A stretch of DNA of 64,000 nt from Rhynchospora pubera (GCA_028095005.1 CM051461.1:163962574-164026573); one strand, 5' to 3'. Counted from the stretch's first letter, positions 11,908-25,461 are shown. Numbers and translations: made by a program. The notes: generated from the letters alone by a model not told the origin.

Positions 11908-13490
11908 ATAGATACTTCTATCCATATTGTAGTATTTAACCAATCAATATTCACTGTTCAGCAATTTTTCGCATTTTGGACCCGAAATTTATCCTCATCC
12001 AGTATGTCTGATTTCCAAATTGTTAAATAAATCAAATAGCTATCCTTGTTAATTAGGAACCAAGCACTATCAATAATAAAGCACTGACAGATTAACAAAA
12101 CACATTAAGCAATCAAAGTGAGTAATAAAAAACTCAACATGAATCAAAAGGGGTAAAATTAATTTGCAAGATTAGTCTTAAATCTAGAATGTTAGGACTA
12201 GTTAATATAATAACTCCGATGGCACTCATATTATTTTGTGTCTCGCTCATCTGACAACAAAAATTACTTACAAGATTAAACAGGTAATCTAAATTGATGA
12301 AGGATTTGATTCGAAATTTTGCTGGTAATTATATAAGCTATCTTGTTATCTTATTTTATGAATGCCCTTTACTTATCTGTTTTCTTAACAAGAAAGAAAT
12401 TGCAAAAGCTTCACTGCATTGTTAAAAATAAACTTTCTTTTGCTTGAGATCTGTTACCTTTCTCAATAAAGACACTTTGATTCCTGTAGGAACAGAACCA
12501 ATAGATTCAAAGAAAATGTCACATACTACAAGACAGTTAAGTTGCTCTTATTTTGGGATCTACCCTAGAATATCTCAGGACCAAACCTACTTGTGACCCA
12601 AGAATAGCAGGCACAGTGGAAACCTAATTTAACAAGTAGCAAAAAATATAGCACAAAATTCTTGTACTGGTGCCAATAGGCGATATTTCTAATAGTACAA
12701 TGATTAGACCGACTACTCATCTTTACTCTCATTGGTACCGCACACTCACTCTCAAAGTTACTTTCAGGAGAATGCCTAAAGAATTTTGTTAATTTGTTGC
12801 TTGTATTTGAATGCGTGGCACTCTTTTTGGTGAGTTTGTGTGCTTTTATGCCAACTGGTAGCGACTTTTGGGAAGGTTGGGTGCTGATAGGAGATGTGCA
12901 CTAGGCATTCCAACAGAATTCAAACTCTTCCCGTGTCTTAGGAGGAGCGAGCTTGCTTTCCTAAAGAATCTCCTCCTTTCCATAAAGTTACCGCACTTTG
13001 GTTTATAAAATTCAGAATTTTGTTGGGTAAAGTTGGATCTTCACTTTTTTAACCTCTTTGAAGCAACACCATTGGTCTAGTTTTGCCGGAATTCATGCAA
13101 CTCTTCGCCATATTTTACAGCGACAAATAAGTAAATACAAACCAAAACAACATGATTTTCATATTTAATTTGTGAAAGAAATCTGATTATTTGTTAATTC
13201 AATTATATTTAAGATCTTTTTGAATTGGAAGGGGACCTAATTTGGTTGAAAAGGATATGCACCAAGTTACTGTCAAGGTACAAATCAAATATGAATTGAA
13301 GAAATAATATTGAATTATTTGTTGTAGCTTCTGATATCTGTTAAAAATTCAATTAAGTTGTTCTGGGCTTCAATCTCGTTTTGTTGGATGTGCATGTAAC
13401 GAAGCCAAGACAACAAGGTAATTAAGGTCTCAGCAAACGATACCGTACTCCCAGCACAGAACAACCAGTATCATCTCATATTCTCATGGT
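11908..13490. other. Intergenic DNA, nothing recognised
   Basis: AT-rich sequence between the nested MITEs and the 3' end of the sugar transporter gene. No gene or bounded repeat is seen. Confidence 0.5.
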
Positions 13491-13634
13491 AGCATCAACA
13501 AAATTCAATATGACGGTTGTCATTACATAACTAATTCACAAAAAACAAAGATAAAAACAAATGCTTCTAAAAGAACAGATGATCAGAAAAACTCTATTTT
13601 ACAAAGCTTCCCTCAGATTCTCGAAAGCTCATTA

Positions 13635-13640
13635 TTTATT
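13635..13640 (-). terminator. Candidate polyadenylation signal of the sugar transporter
   Basis: On the minus strand this reads AATAAA, about 135 nt beyond the stop codon at 13773. The distance suits a plant near-upstream element. The actual cleavage site is not visible. Confidence 0.4.
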
Positions 13641-13772
13641 CAGCCCACATTCTCAATCAAAATCCTAGCAGCATTTCTCCAACACTAACATCTAGCTACT
13701 ACATACCACATCCATGCTGCGTGAATATTAACTGACTTTCGCGAGGAATCACCCAAAATAAAAAAGACCCAA

Positions 13773-16700
13773 TTAAGCCTGTTTTGCCCCAACAGCAAAG
13801 AACTCTGAAATAACCTCAAGCGGCATCCCCTTGGTCTCTGGAACCCGCAAATACACAAAAGCAAAAGCAACCACACAAACTATTGCATATATACCAAACA
13901 CACCAGCAAGACCAATAGCATTGAGCATCATGGGAAGAGTATATGTCACAATTATGTCTCCAACCCAGAATGTGAGAGCACAAATGGCAATGCACACACC
14001 ACGGACCCGGGTAGGGAAAATCTCAGCACAAAGGATATTGGGTATGGGTCCGAAACCCATTACAAACACACAAAAGTATACTATGACACTTATTGTAGAG
14101 AGTATCGCATGGACCACCATACCAAAGTCAAAAAGGTTTACTATGACCAGTATGATTAGTGAGGCTATCAAGATCGGAATGGTTGCTAGAAGCAAAAACC
14201 TGCATTATAAATTATAATATAAACAGTAAAATAAATTAATTTAAAAAATTCAATAAAAAGAAAGCCAAGAACTTGAGACTAAAAAAAAAACTCAAAATAA
14301 AAAATAACATCCTAGCAATCAAACTAAGTACTGCAGAGGACAGGACTAATACCTTCTACCCGAGAAGTCCATGAGACGCATGGCAACACCAATGCTAGGG
14401 AGCATGAGAAGTGTGGTGAGAGCACTGATAAGAATAGATGCTGAATCAGAGCTCATGCCCATGTTCGAAAGAAGAACATCGACCCCAGCTTGCTCAAGAA
14501 TCTGAGGGGTATAGTAAAGTACCCCATTTATTCCAGCAAACTGCACAGAAAGAGAGACAATTGAGATGTTTACTGAAGGAAAAAAATAATACTTCTTTCT
14601 TAGTTTTGCCATCTAATTCTTCAAAAAAGGGTTGCAATGCAATAAGACCAGTCAATTAAATTAAATGTATACTGTATAGTTATTTAGTCGCCTTTCTTCT
14701 GAATTTTGGTTATATATGCCGTAATCGTAAACCTAAGAACACAACAGTAGCAGCATGTTGCTCGCATATGGTATTTTGTGGCACATCATTTCCCCCTTTT
14801 CTACTTGTTTTGCATCTAACTATACATGTGAAGGTCATTTTGGAGGTAAATCAGTAAACATGTTTTAAATCAAGTTTTAGTTGACCAATGATTGCACAAC
14901 TGTTGTAAATGAGGAACTATTCAATTGCTTATGTGTGAAACTTGATTGGACAATAATGAATAAAATTTCAGGCTTAATTGCTCAAATAAAGGTTGATTAG
15001 GGTATAGCTGCAAAGGTCAGGCTTAATTGCAAAAAAGTTACTTTTGGTTGTCAGCTTTCTTGCATAATTGAGGGTAAACTAAGGCACAATTGAGGCATAG
15101 CTTCACAACTGCACCAAAAATAGAATTAAGATTGGATGCTCACTGTATTTCTAACCAAAGCCAGCTTGACCAGAACCAGTATGAGGAATATCAGGAAACA
15201 TTTATAAATAACCGATATGCATATACCTGCTGAAGGATTTGGATACCAATTCCAACAATCAACGCCCTGGTGACTCCAGGCTCCAGTAGATCCTTCCACT
15301 TAGGGCCCTTGACTGCTGTCTCGGCAGGGTGCACCATAGCGGGACCTACTGGATTCTGGCCCATCAGATCCTTCGAGAAAAGTGCTGGTTGGCTCACCAA
15401 TGCTGCTGCCTGGATGTACCCCACTGATTCCTCTGGCATCTCACCACCTGGAACTGACACAAATGAGCCCCTCACAGATCCTGCTCCACCTGCTCCCTCT
15501 TGGTGCAAATATATCCTCTTGAACTCACCATCTACTTCTGACCATTTCCAAGCTAGCTGCCAACCACCTCCTATCCCCATGCCACTCACTGCCTCACCAT
15601 TAGGCCCCACCTGAAAAAGACTGCTGTTTCCTTGAGCTGCTGAGATTTCCTTACCTTCCATGCTCGTTGCCTGACGGGATAAAAGTGGGCTCTGTAAATT
15701 GTCATCTGACTCACCTCCAACATTGTCAGACCCATAGCCTTCCTCTTCCCCTTCGCCTTCTCCCTCCCTCTGGCTCTCTTCATCCCAGTTATCAGGTCTT
15801 GGGTGCTGTTCAGCCATGCTAAACATGCTACCAAAATTTGGGAATAGTGTGCTCCGCATGCTGCCTAAAAGTTCCGGTGCCTTTTCGTGAACACTGCCAA
15901 AGAGCGGAACAATAGGGTCCATTAAAGGTACAGTCCCTTGACGGGAGACTAGGGACACTGCACTGGCAAGTGTGCTCTGCCCCTTGACAGGCCGGGCCAC
16001 CCACGAGAGGCCTGCTCCAGGACCATAGAGCTTAATTTTTTCTGTGTCGTCCTGTTCTGTTTCTTCAGTAAATGCATCAGGAGGCTCGATTATGTATTCT
16101 TCAATTTCTGTATCACCACCTACCTCCAGACCTTCCACTAGTAGAGCCATTTCCCCTATATAAGAGATGGAGAGAGATTGAATTACCTTTCCTTTTTATT
16201 TTAAAATTACATCTCCATATTTTATTCTTACCAGAAGACTCAATTTTATAATAGTACAATACACAATAATTTGCAATCAAACGAGTCACTCAAGCACAAC
16301 AGCTGTGATTACTTTTCTTTTTTCTTTCTTTTCTTATGCCCATCATTTTTTAATAAACTGCAAAACATCATATTTGTTGTATTAGCAACCATCATTGAAC
16401 TTTCTTTGAACATAAGTTTTTTATAAGAAAGTTCGATAATGGCTGTTAAGAGCTCTCAGACATAATGTATTAATATGACTCAATGTGAGCGTAATTCTAT
16501 ACAGAAAGCAGCTTGTACATAGGAGATACTCGTCGCTTATTGAACTTATGCAACTCTGGTGTAACTTTTCTGAAACCTTGTATGATAATAAAAATAAAAC
16601 AATTATAAGGACAGCAACCAGGATTTGTTTGTTTCTTGGTGTTATGTAATTAGCTAGGTTCAACTATTTGAGAAAAATATAAGATCTAGGTTTTAATGGC

Positions 16701-18905
16701 ATACCTTATTTATATGAAATGTAGATGCTGACTGTTGTAATTCTTTCATTGCTGTTTATGTATGTTATTATGGGACATTAATTGCCTTCAGATTTGAGCT
16801 ATTTTATTGATTTCTTCATGGCATGTTTGTTTTAAGTATAAATTTGCAAATTTTTTTAAGGACTTCATTTCTAATTACTGAAATTTTTGTAATTTGTTTC
16901 AATTTAAATTTTTAATATTTTCTCCTTTTTTGAAATCAAAAAGCCCATTGGATGCCTAATAATTCAAATCGTCATAAAATATGACTAAAGTTCTTTATTA
17001 GGTTGCAATTAAAACAAAATAAGAAGAAATCTAGATTTCTCTCGCTTGAATAATTGTATTTGTTTTCCTTCCATAAGGAAAGCCATCTACTTATGAGTTT
17101 GAAGGTCCAGCACCATTAATTTGCTCACATGTTGTTTACTTTAATATTCTTATCTTTCCTAATTACTCTCCCTTTTCATTATTTTTGTTGTATAAATTTC
17201 TTTTTTTGTTGTTGTTTTTGCTTCCAAGTATATATACATATTTTGTTGTTTTCCCACTAGTTTTAAAAAACGTAGGTTCTATTTAGATTAGCAGATGTAT
17301 TGTTCCAACATTGATATAAATTTTAAAAAAAAAGAAATGAAATAAAGACCATTGGACCAAATATTGAAATAGCAAGTTAAAAGGAACCATGTAAAAGACA
17401 AGCCAGTCAAAAGAAACAAGCAGAAGCCAACATATATTGTGAAAGTGTTATCTGAGGCACAATAAATGACAGTATTGACAAACTTTTCTGTACCGCAACA
17501 ATTTTGATGCTTTTAACCTTCTTGTGACAAATATAGCCCGTTTACATCTTCCATTGGCACTCAGTGAAAAATAAAATCCTTCTATCGTTGGATTGTATTT
17601 GTTTTCAATATATTTAATGCAAAGCAATTTTGTTCCTACCACTGCAATGCATGAGAATCTTGATAATTTAGATTACAATTGTTATCTTGGATTAGTAGTT
17701 CAAATAATTAGAAATTGAAATCTTGGGATGCTCATACCAACCATTTGGTACCGATATCAGAGCCATAGCCATGCTCGACTTTACCTAAATCTAAAAATAT
17801 AGTATGAGGAGCAATCTGATTGATCTAAGGTGAAGGACCGGTGCAATTTGGTCATTTTACATGAACTTTTATTTTTACTATCAGGATTGTCATTTTCACA
17901 TAACTCTAAAACAAATACTGTTTTTCAGTTGCAAAATGAGAAATAAAGCATGCTTCTGTTTTTCTTTCCTTTTACTCTTCTATTTTATTTTTCAATTTAG
18001 TTACTATCGTTATTATTGTTCTCTTTTTTTCTTTTTGCAACAACCACAAATTCTTAAACAAAAATGAAAGTACCTGAGACATCTTCCCTTCCACGCAGTC
18101 CTTGTAAAACTCTCTTAGCCTCGGCCATCTTGCCTTTACTGACAAGCCATCTAGGCGACTCTGGCAAGTAGAAGATTGTCAGAGCAAAATACAACAGAGA
18201 AGGAATGACCAAAACCCCAAGCATAGTTCTCCACTCTGGCCTTGGCATCAGAGACACCCCAAACACCATGCAATAAGACAAAAACATCCCTCCTGAGCCA
18301 CTGAATTGAGGCAGTGTGTTCAGCAAACCCCTTATCTCAGCAGGGGCTGTTTCTGAAATGTACACCGGCACTAGAGTAACAGCTAAGCCAATGCCAAACC
18401 CATCTATTAATCTTGCTAGAAGTAAGATATACACATTAGGAGACCACAACATGATAAGACCACTAATGAAATACAGAATAGATGAGGCGATAAGCATTGG
18501 CCGGCGCCCAACAGAATCAGAGACAGCTCCAGAGAAGGTGGTGATTATAGTGGCGCCGATTAGTGATGTGGCAACAATCAATCCCTCAATCATGGGCTCA
18601 CTCTCTAGATTGAATTCCTTCTTTATGTAGAGTACAGCACCTGAAACAAATTATTGGTATGAAATACTTGTAGCTTAAATATTGAATTAACAGTAAAAAG
18701 TGTCACTACAATTTGACCAATTGGTTAAGGCTTGAAGATCTGCAATTGGATGAGCCATATAGATAACTCACACAAAAACTATTGCAAATTATAAATAATT
18801 AAAATAAAAGAGCGATAGAAATATACCTGCTATTGTAGCATTGTCCCAACCTTGTAGCAAGTTGCCGATTGAAGCGGCAATTGCAACAAGGACAGATCCT
18901 GCCAT
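13773..18905 (-). CDS. Tonoplast monosaccharide transporter / monosaccharide-sensing protein (five exons, 729 aa)
   Basis: Proton-coupled sugar carrier of the TMT/TST (MSSP) family, which loads glucose, fructose or sucrose into the vacuole. Hand-assembled exons on the minus strand are 18905-18827, 18640-18074, 16155-15227, 14540-14353 and 14199-13773. All have GT-AG introns and phases agree, giving 729 codons (family length about 730-740). The first half has six membrane segments with a GRRPM motif, and PESPRWL near its end. A large hydrophilic loop, nearly all in exon 3, is acidic and Ser/Gly-rich; it is the hallmark of this family against ordinary hexose carriers. The second half has GINGVLYYTP (sugar-binding region) and ends with PETKG. 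The start ATG begins MAGSVLVAIAASIGNLLQGW, the conserved family N-terminus. No break is seen. Part of intron 2 and exon 2 is duplicated at 41.0-52.2 kb. Confidence 0.94.
16156..18073 (-). other. Large intron 2 of the sugar transporter, source of the 41-52 kb duplicate
   Basis: A 1.9-kb AT-rich intron with donor GTACTT and an acceptor ending TATAG. From about 16672 to the exon 2 side it matches 40985-42074 and 49024-52205 of this window. No MITE is visible in this copy. Confidence 0.85.
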
Positions 18906-18930
18906 GTTTCTCTTCCAAATTCAAATCCCC

Positions 18931-19200
18931 GCTGAAATCACCGCGAACTTCAAATCAAAGAGCCTCTGATTAGACTCTCAAAATCACAAATCCAATCGAA
19001 TAACAAGTAAATCAAAATCCAGCTACCTCGCAATGAGCAGCCGATCAGTGATACTTCAAACGCGCCATGGAAAGATTGATGTAGTAAGAGTGATCAATAC
19101 AAGATAGTGAAAACCCTAGAACCTCAGTCGCGGTATCTATCTCCCTATCTTCTCTCTCTTTCTGGATTGGAGCTTTCGTGTATGGTAAAAAGTTAAAAGA
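18931..19200 (-). promoter_or_regulatory. 5'UTR of the sugar transporter with a leader intron
   Basis: Upstream of the ATG the minus strand shows a good acceptor (GATTTCAG) at 18932 and a good donor (GCGAG/GTAGCT) at 19026, giving a 95-nt leader intron. Leader introns are common in highly expressed plant genes. The transcription start was not located. Confidence 0.55.
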
Positions 19201-19468
19201 AAAGAAAAAGAAAAAAAAAATGGAAAGATAGCTGCGCTGGTTCGCCAACCACTAAATAGTAGAAACGAACAAATGAGAAGCGAGTAAAAGCTTCACATGT
19301 ACACCCCGCACTAGACGACGACGCCACTTAACTCCTCTCTTTTTCTTTCTTTTTTATGAAAGCCAAACTTAAGCATTTGTTCTGATCCAGGTGCCGCCTC
19401 TCCCGTTGTTTTAGCCATAAATGTTTACCGCTTGCTTAACGGGTCCATTTCTCCAGGGTCGATAAATC

Positions 19469-19672
19469 GGGTCCGTATCCTCTGCAAAAGGTTGTAGAGG
19501 GCCAACTCTTGATCCGAGCCGTCCGATCTAATCTCGACGGTTAAGATTTTTCAGGCCTATCAATTTAAGTTACTTGCACGGAACTCCCTTAACCGTTGAG
19601 ATTAGATCTAACGGTTTAGATCAAAAGTTGTCACTTTACCAACCTTAAAAGGTCGGTAGAGGATGTGATTCC
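19469..19672. mobile_element. Mutator-type MITE (204 bp) upstream of the sugar transporter
   Basis: Long imperfect inverted repeats (left GGGTCCGTATCCTCTGC, right …GGTAGAGGATGTGATTCC) span nearly the whole element. The internal arms GATCTAATCTCGACGGTTAAG and CTTAACCGTTGAGATTAGA pair. A perfect 9-bp duplication CGATAAATC (19460-19468 and 19673-19681) assigns it to the Mutator superfamily. It lies a few hundred bases from the transporter's 5' end and could affect its promoter. Confidence 0.85.
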
Positions 19673-19681
19673 CGATAAATC

Positions 19682-22215
19682 CGATATGTTTTCTTTTTTT
19701 TTTATAAGCCGTCAAAAAATAATTTTTTTTCGACTACAGTGAATAATAAAATAAATAAATAAATAAAGTTTTCCATAGAAGTGTGAGTGGTTAATAAAAC
19801 GATCCGCCACTAGCATGAAAAATTAGTAGAGCGTAGTCACAATAAACAATTGATGGGATGGCGTTGTAAGTCTTCATAAATCTTTTTTTTTTTATTGAAG
19901 ACCAAGTGCTGTTAAATTTATTATGCATTGAGATTTATTGACTTCTAATTAGCAACCAATCGAATTAAAAATTTCGTAATATTATACAATCTATCTAATT
20001 TATAAATAACATTTCTTCAAATTCAAAATACAAAATTAAAATAACATATCTTATTCTCGAATTCAAAATTTCATTTACTGTTCTCTTTCTCTCTCTTTCT
20101 CACCTCATTGCAAAAAATACACAAAGATATTTGCGTGAATATTAATAAGCTTATATTAATGAGTGGTATATCTATAGCAATACCAACTGAGATCGTCAAT
20201 TTCGGATCCGAACGATCGGTCTGATCTAATGGATCATTGGATACTGATCTAATGCTTAATTTAATTTTGCACCCAACATATAATATATTGCAACAAATAT
20301 AAGTCATTTATTTGGTTTGAATTTTTTTTATTTTGTAATAATTGTTCATTTGATCCGACCAATATTGAGAGATGTGTGTGGATGTGGGTCATCATAATAA
20401 ATAAATAATTAATATCCTCCTAATCTTTATTTCATTTATTATTTTATTATTTGATCTTGGAACATGCTCTTCGCGAGCCAGTTTTGAAGGACCCGGGCTT
20501 TTATTATTAGCCCTTCCAATTGTGGACAAATTTGTAACAGCAACCCTCATGGAGAGGTGATGATCTGATGAGGCCATGCATGATATAAATTCACATGTCG
20601 TCTGGGGAGACGAGGATGGAGCTCCAGGAGAGCCAATCGTGGGTGATATATCAAGGATCGTGGGTGGGACCAACTGTTGATGAATGAATTAATGTAGTGG
20701 AATTAATTTCAGTCAGATATATACTTGTGTGATACATATAAATTAGATTCCCCAACTCCATGCATGATGCATCTGTTGTGTTGTAGTGTTGTCTTCATAT
20801 CATATATCTATTCTCATTTCTGAATTATTGTCCGTTGTGTAGTACTTCATTTTCACATTGTTCTCTGGCATTGAATGTCTTATCCACGGATAAATCAATT
20901 ATATCAAAAGATCTTAATCACAATATATCATGGAATGTTCTAACGGAACTTGTGCTTTTACAAATGAAAAAGAATTTGTAATTCAAGTTTTCAACTTCAA
21001 TCATCCAATCGACATGATCGATCATCTTTCTCCTCACTCACCATCCTCGTCATCGTCACCATGAAACTCCTTAATTAGCCATTGTCTTGACCTCAGCTCA
21101 CCTCAATAGTCTGTCATTACAAACAGGAGGGGATATTAAATGGGGCTTTTGCTATGAGGTATCCAGGATGAGGTTGTAATTTCTTCGTCTTAATTTGACG
21201 AGGTCTCCGTATACAATTTGATTATGTGCCAATAGCCATATATTGTCATTTCAAAAATATTACTCAAAATTTTGGTGTTCATATTTGGGGACAAGTACTC
21301 TAGTAGAGGTAATTTCTTGCTTGCATTACATGAGGTTAATTCTTTTATGATCAGACTAACTAAATGCTAGTGTAAATTACATGATACCGCCCTTTTTGTT
21401 TAATCCAATTATGTCTGGGAATTATAAAAAAAATTAGGTTGAACTTTGCCTTTTGGTAGAACCAATTACTGAACATTATTAATTTGCTCACGTGCTAAAC
21501 TTACAGTTTGTTCTGATAAAGTTATTTTGTTAATTTTCTAATCTCAGCTTTAGGAAATAACTTGTTCTATTATACACAGCAGAATATTACGTCTAAATCA
21601 ACTATACAAAAGATACGTATACATCAATAGAAAAAAATTATCCATTGTGGCAAAAATAAATAAATAAATAAGTAGAAGATTAACCATAATAAACGTTAAA
21701 TCTACGAAAGCAACACGTACAGAAATTAAAACTAAATGAGAAACTATAGCAAATCTAACAAGTCGACCAAAAATATTAAAAAGAATAGAAAAGATATCCT
21801 GAAAAAAAAAATTAAAGGATTCTATCTGTGTGATGGTCTGCAAATGAAAAAACATACTAAATGAGGACTTAATTTGGTGCTATAAAAAATTATTATACTT
21901 CAATTAATTCCGAAAATAGCGTTTGTTAACTTAATTAGAAATAAGAATATGTATGACTATAAAAAAAACATATTCAAATGTTAATAAAGTAGACAAATAT
22001 TTTGGACTTGCTTTGCTTGAAAAAACGAGACAAAAATTTTTAAACAAATTTACGGATATAAAGCTTGAAACTGATCGCCATTACATCTTAGAAAAAATAT
22101 AAATCATACTATACATATAAAGATTTTTTGGTAATAATTAATAAATTTTAAATGAAAAATATTAAAAGTGCTGAGAAAATCACTCTTGTCGTAATCTTGT
22201 CCTATGTAGTTTGCG
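19682..22215. other. AT-rich intergenic DNA
   Basis: AT-rich with short TAAA and AATA repeats (for example 19748-19765 and 21655-21672). A 93-codon minus frame at 20392-20673 is denser in GC than its surroundings but shows no known domain. No gene is called. Confidence 0.5.
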
Positions 22216-22218
22216 TAA

Positions 22219-22450
22219 TGGGTGTGTTTGGATGCAACGGAATAAGCCGGGAATAGAAAATATGAATAAGAAATTTCGATTTGCGTGCTTATCCTTATTC
22301 CTTATTCTTATACCATGGTTTTGTTAGTATAGGAATAAGGGCCCTTATTCCTTATTCTTGTGTTGTTTGGGTTGCACAAAAATAAGAATAAACACGCAAA
22401 CCGAAATTTCTTATTCCTATTCTCTATTCCCGCTCATCCAAACACACCCA
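22219..22450. mobile_element. PIF/Harbinger-type MITE (232 bp), TGGGTGTGTTTGG ends
   Basis: Perfect terminal inverted repeat TGGGTGTGTTTGGATG / CATCCAAACACACCCA. The duplication TAA (22216-22218 and 22451-22453) is the classic Harbinger target. The interior is mirror-like with TTATTCCTTATTC and GGAATAAGG arms. This family is distinct from the GGCTCCG family. Confidence 0.88.
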
Positions 22451-22453
22451 TAA

Positions 22454-23740
22454 TGATTTGCAATGGTTCAAAACATGATAATTGAAGGGAATTCAAACCT
22501 TCTAATGATGGTAAATATTAATGCGTGGACCACACCATGTACTTTGTTATTTATTATTTATTTTGTGGTGTTCTTTTATGGCAATATAATACTAGAATAA
22601 ATTTTATCATTTATCACTCCATCACTTACACAGTGACAGTATTCATAATTGAAATTTTCTTACCAAAAAAGAAAGATATTAGCCATTTTGTTGATGCATG
22701 CATAAATCTTAATGTCAATCAAACAGCAGAGGACAAGCAGTGTAAGAAGAATTTTTTAAGAAAATGAATTCTTAATTTATTTGGCATAGATCGTCGTTGT
22801 AAATTTTCTGAAGTTAGCGCAATCAGAATTCAGAAGAGATTTCTAAACGCAATTACACAGCTGGATATAAACACAAAAGAACTAAACGTAAGAGCTTGGT
22901 ATTGACTTTTCTTTTTCCGGTTATTATTGAGCGATTTTAATTTTTTACCCACTGAATTGACTTGAGTCATCAGTGAAACGGCTAACCTTTTTCTCTTTGT
23001 ACAGAAATTGCTTCAGGCAAATTCCTGTACGATCAAAAGTGTGGAAAGGATCATTACCAATTATTCATATGTGCAACCTAGGGGAAACTTCCCGCACACA
23101 AAAAAATAATAATAATCATATGTGCCAAAGGAATATTACCTTCATAAAATATGTGCGCTTGCAAGTGTTTTCAAAATCATTAAATAACTATTGTCAACAC
23201 ATTTCACCGTAATTTAAATCATTCAAATTTTCTTTTTTACTTAAAAATTTTGCTGGCTCATATTTCAATTCCTTATTATACCCTACCATGGTCTCTGTCC
23301 GCCACATGAAGCAGATTCGCTTAACGCCAAATAATTATAATTTAGTTAACTAATAATCTACTTGTGGGTCTTGTCGCTTTTACATATTCCATTGTGCACA
23401 AAGACCGAGAAGGACATTTGATTGCGATTTCCACTAAACTTAAATTATTTTGTTTTGTTTGTCCCTGCATTAATCAATTACAAGTGTGCGATAAACCATT
23501 AATTATTTAAGATTAAACCAATTATATCTCAGCAGCTCACCGCCAGTGATGGCTATCAATCTGTTATAATATTACAAGTTCCAGGTCAGCAATTATTAGG
23601 ATAGCCAAATAAAAATTTAATAATAAAAACACAAATATGTCCCAAATCACAATCCCTCATAATATTTTTTATTATTACTGCTACTGCTGCTGCTACCTGC
23701 TACTACTAACTACTATTACTACTATAATTACTGCATTGTC
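22454..23740. other. Intergenic DNA with a TAC/TGC trinucleotide tract
   Basis: AT-rich. A CTACTGCTGCTGCTACC-like imperfect trinucleotide tract lies near 23677-23720. No gene recognised. Confidence 0.5.
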
Positions 23741-23749
23741 TATTTTGGA

Positions 23750-24337
23750 CAAGGCTGTCAATGAAACCCGTTTACCCGTTTATCCAACCCGTACCGTATC
23801 GTATAAGACGGGTATGTGTAAAGTTTTATTTTCGTTAAGTTAACGGGTACGGGTACGGGTAAGGAAATTTTTTCGTTAATTTAACGGGTACGGGTATGAG
23901 TAAAAGCTATTTCGTACCGTTTTCATAACGGGTAATTGCCACAATTAAAAAGATACAATTACATGATACATATGGCATCTTATATTGCATGATTGGTAAA
24001 TAAATATTGCTAGCTTTTATTTAAGATTTATAATTCTTTCCATTCAGTGTACGAAAAAATAAAAAAGCATAAACCTAAAATATTCGCCACCATTGTTGCA
24101 CTTTATTAATATACTTATTGATATAATTTATTTATACAGAGTGTACAAATTTTATTATTATTATATTCATTTTTTACCGTTATCGTACCCGTACCGTTAA
24201 TTCTTAACGGGTATGGGTAAGATACGGGTAAAGCTATTTTTAACGGGTACGGATAGGGTACGGGTAAAGAAAATTTTAACGGGTACGGTAATGAAAATAT
24301 CTTCTATCGTACCGTACCGTATCCATTGACAGCCCTA
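23750..24337. mobile_element. hAT MITE, ACGGGTACGGGTA family, copy 1 (588 bp)
   Basis: The ends are CAAGGCTGTCAATG and CATTGACAGCCCTA, with a perfect 8-bp duplication ATTTTGGA (23742-23749 and 24338-24345). The subterminal regions hold many copies of ACGGGTACGG on both strands, the kind of array hAT transposases bind. A second copy in the opposite orientation is at 40292-40863. Confidence 0.9.
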
Positions 24338-24345
24338 ATTTTGGA

Positions 24346-24770
24346 GCATTTAATTGTGTAGGGTGTTAGAAATCTCTACAAAAATGAGGCATTTTCATTT
24401 TGCATTTACGACTGAAAATTAATTTCATCAGCACAAACCAACGCTTGGCACTGGCAGTCAAGTAAGAATTTAATTTTCGTAGGGCTTGGGCTCAGTCCTC
24501 TGATGACACTTGATTACATTTACAAGTGGGACCGTCTCGTAGGAAACTAGTGGGTCCTTTGTTAGAATTTTTCTTTTCTATAATTAGCGGATGTGACAGT
24601 GATGCTGACAATAAAATCGGGATCTAAATTCTTCTACAAGTTGGACTCTCCATTATAACTAGGCCTAGTAGACTAGTAGTAGTACACTGCCTCATCTGAG
24701 CCCGCTTTTACTCCCAGATTCCACGTCATGGTGGGCCCTGACTACGCCAAGGGGCCTATCAGGAGGGGGA
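24346..24770. other. Intergenic DNA, no gene seen
   Basis: Mixed-composition DNA between two MITEs. No frame of note and no bounded repeat. Confidence 0.5.
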
Positions 24771-24779
24771 CATTTCATC

Positions 24780-24971
24780 CAATCCGGATTCGCTGTTGCG
24801 CTACACCGCGTGTCGCGCACTACGAGCCGTCTGATTTTGATCGGACGGTTCATTTTTTACGGGCCTACCAATCTAGGTTACATGCACGGGGCTCCCTTGT
24901 CCATTGGATCTTAATCAAACGGCCAGCATACCGCGCGACACGCTGTGTCGCGCGGCAGCGGATCTCAATTT
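24780..24971. mobile_element. Mutator-type MITE (192 bp) with CGCGTGTCGCGC arms
   Basis: Near-complete inverted repeat whose arms contain ACCGCGTGTCGCGC on the left and GCGCGACACGCTGTGTCGCG on the right. A 9-bp duplication CATTTCATC lies at 24771-24779 and 24972-24980, fitting Mutator. The GC-rich arms make a strong hairpin in otherwise AT-rich DNA. The 128-codon frame across it is not a gene. Confidence 0.8.
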
Positions 24972-24980
24972 CATTTCATC

Positions 24981-25461
24981 TTTTCTTCATTACGTTTAAT
25001 TTAACCAATAAGGTTAAGTTTCTCCAATTTGTACAAAATCATTCGCTGGTATCTGATCTCTGCAATTTAGAATGGATCTCATATTTTAATATGGAAAGAA
25101 AACAACGGGGGTAGGTAGAGACTAAATTACTTCATCATATATTTTATTAGGATCCTAAGATTTGAGATTGACTACTAGATTTTATGGGGGCCATTCAATG
25201 AATTTTTTATTTTTTATTTTAGCAGTGTATGTATATATGTACAATTAGAGACCAAACTCTATATTTGTTTTAAATTATTTCTCCCCTTTTTGTTGAAAGA
25301 GAGATTTTCTATTGATAATGAAAAAGAATTCTACATGCCCAACAACTTTGATGTTCAGAATATCAAAAAAAGACAAAAAAAAAAAATCTTCAATTTGGTT
25401 TTAAAATTTGGATTGTGATTTTCTTTGCTTTGCAATTTTCTAGGAGCGCGTCAGTCTGATT
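24981..25461. other. AT-rich intergenic DNA
   Basis: No gene or bounded repeat seen. It contains A-runs near 25370. Confidence 0.5.

Noticed and set aside
15270..15614. 114-codon plus frame opposite transporter exon 3
   Set aside because: Antisense shadow of the GC-richer exon; the minus strand carries the conserved transporter sequence.
20392..20673. 93-codon minus frame in intergenic DNA
   Set aside because: No domain, no matching exon structure, and it ends in AT-rich low-complexity sequence.
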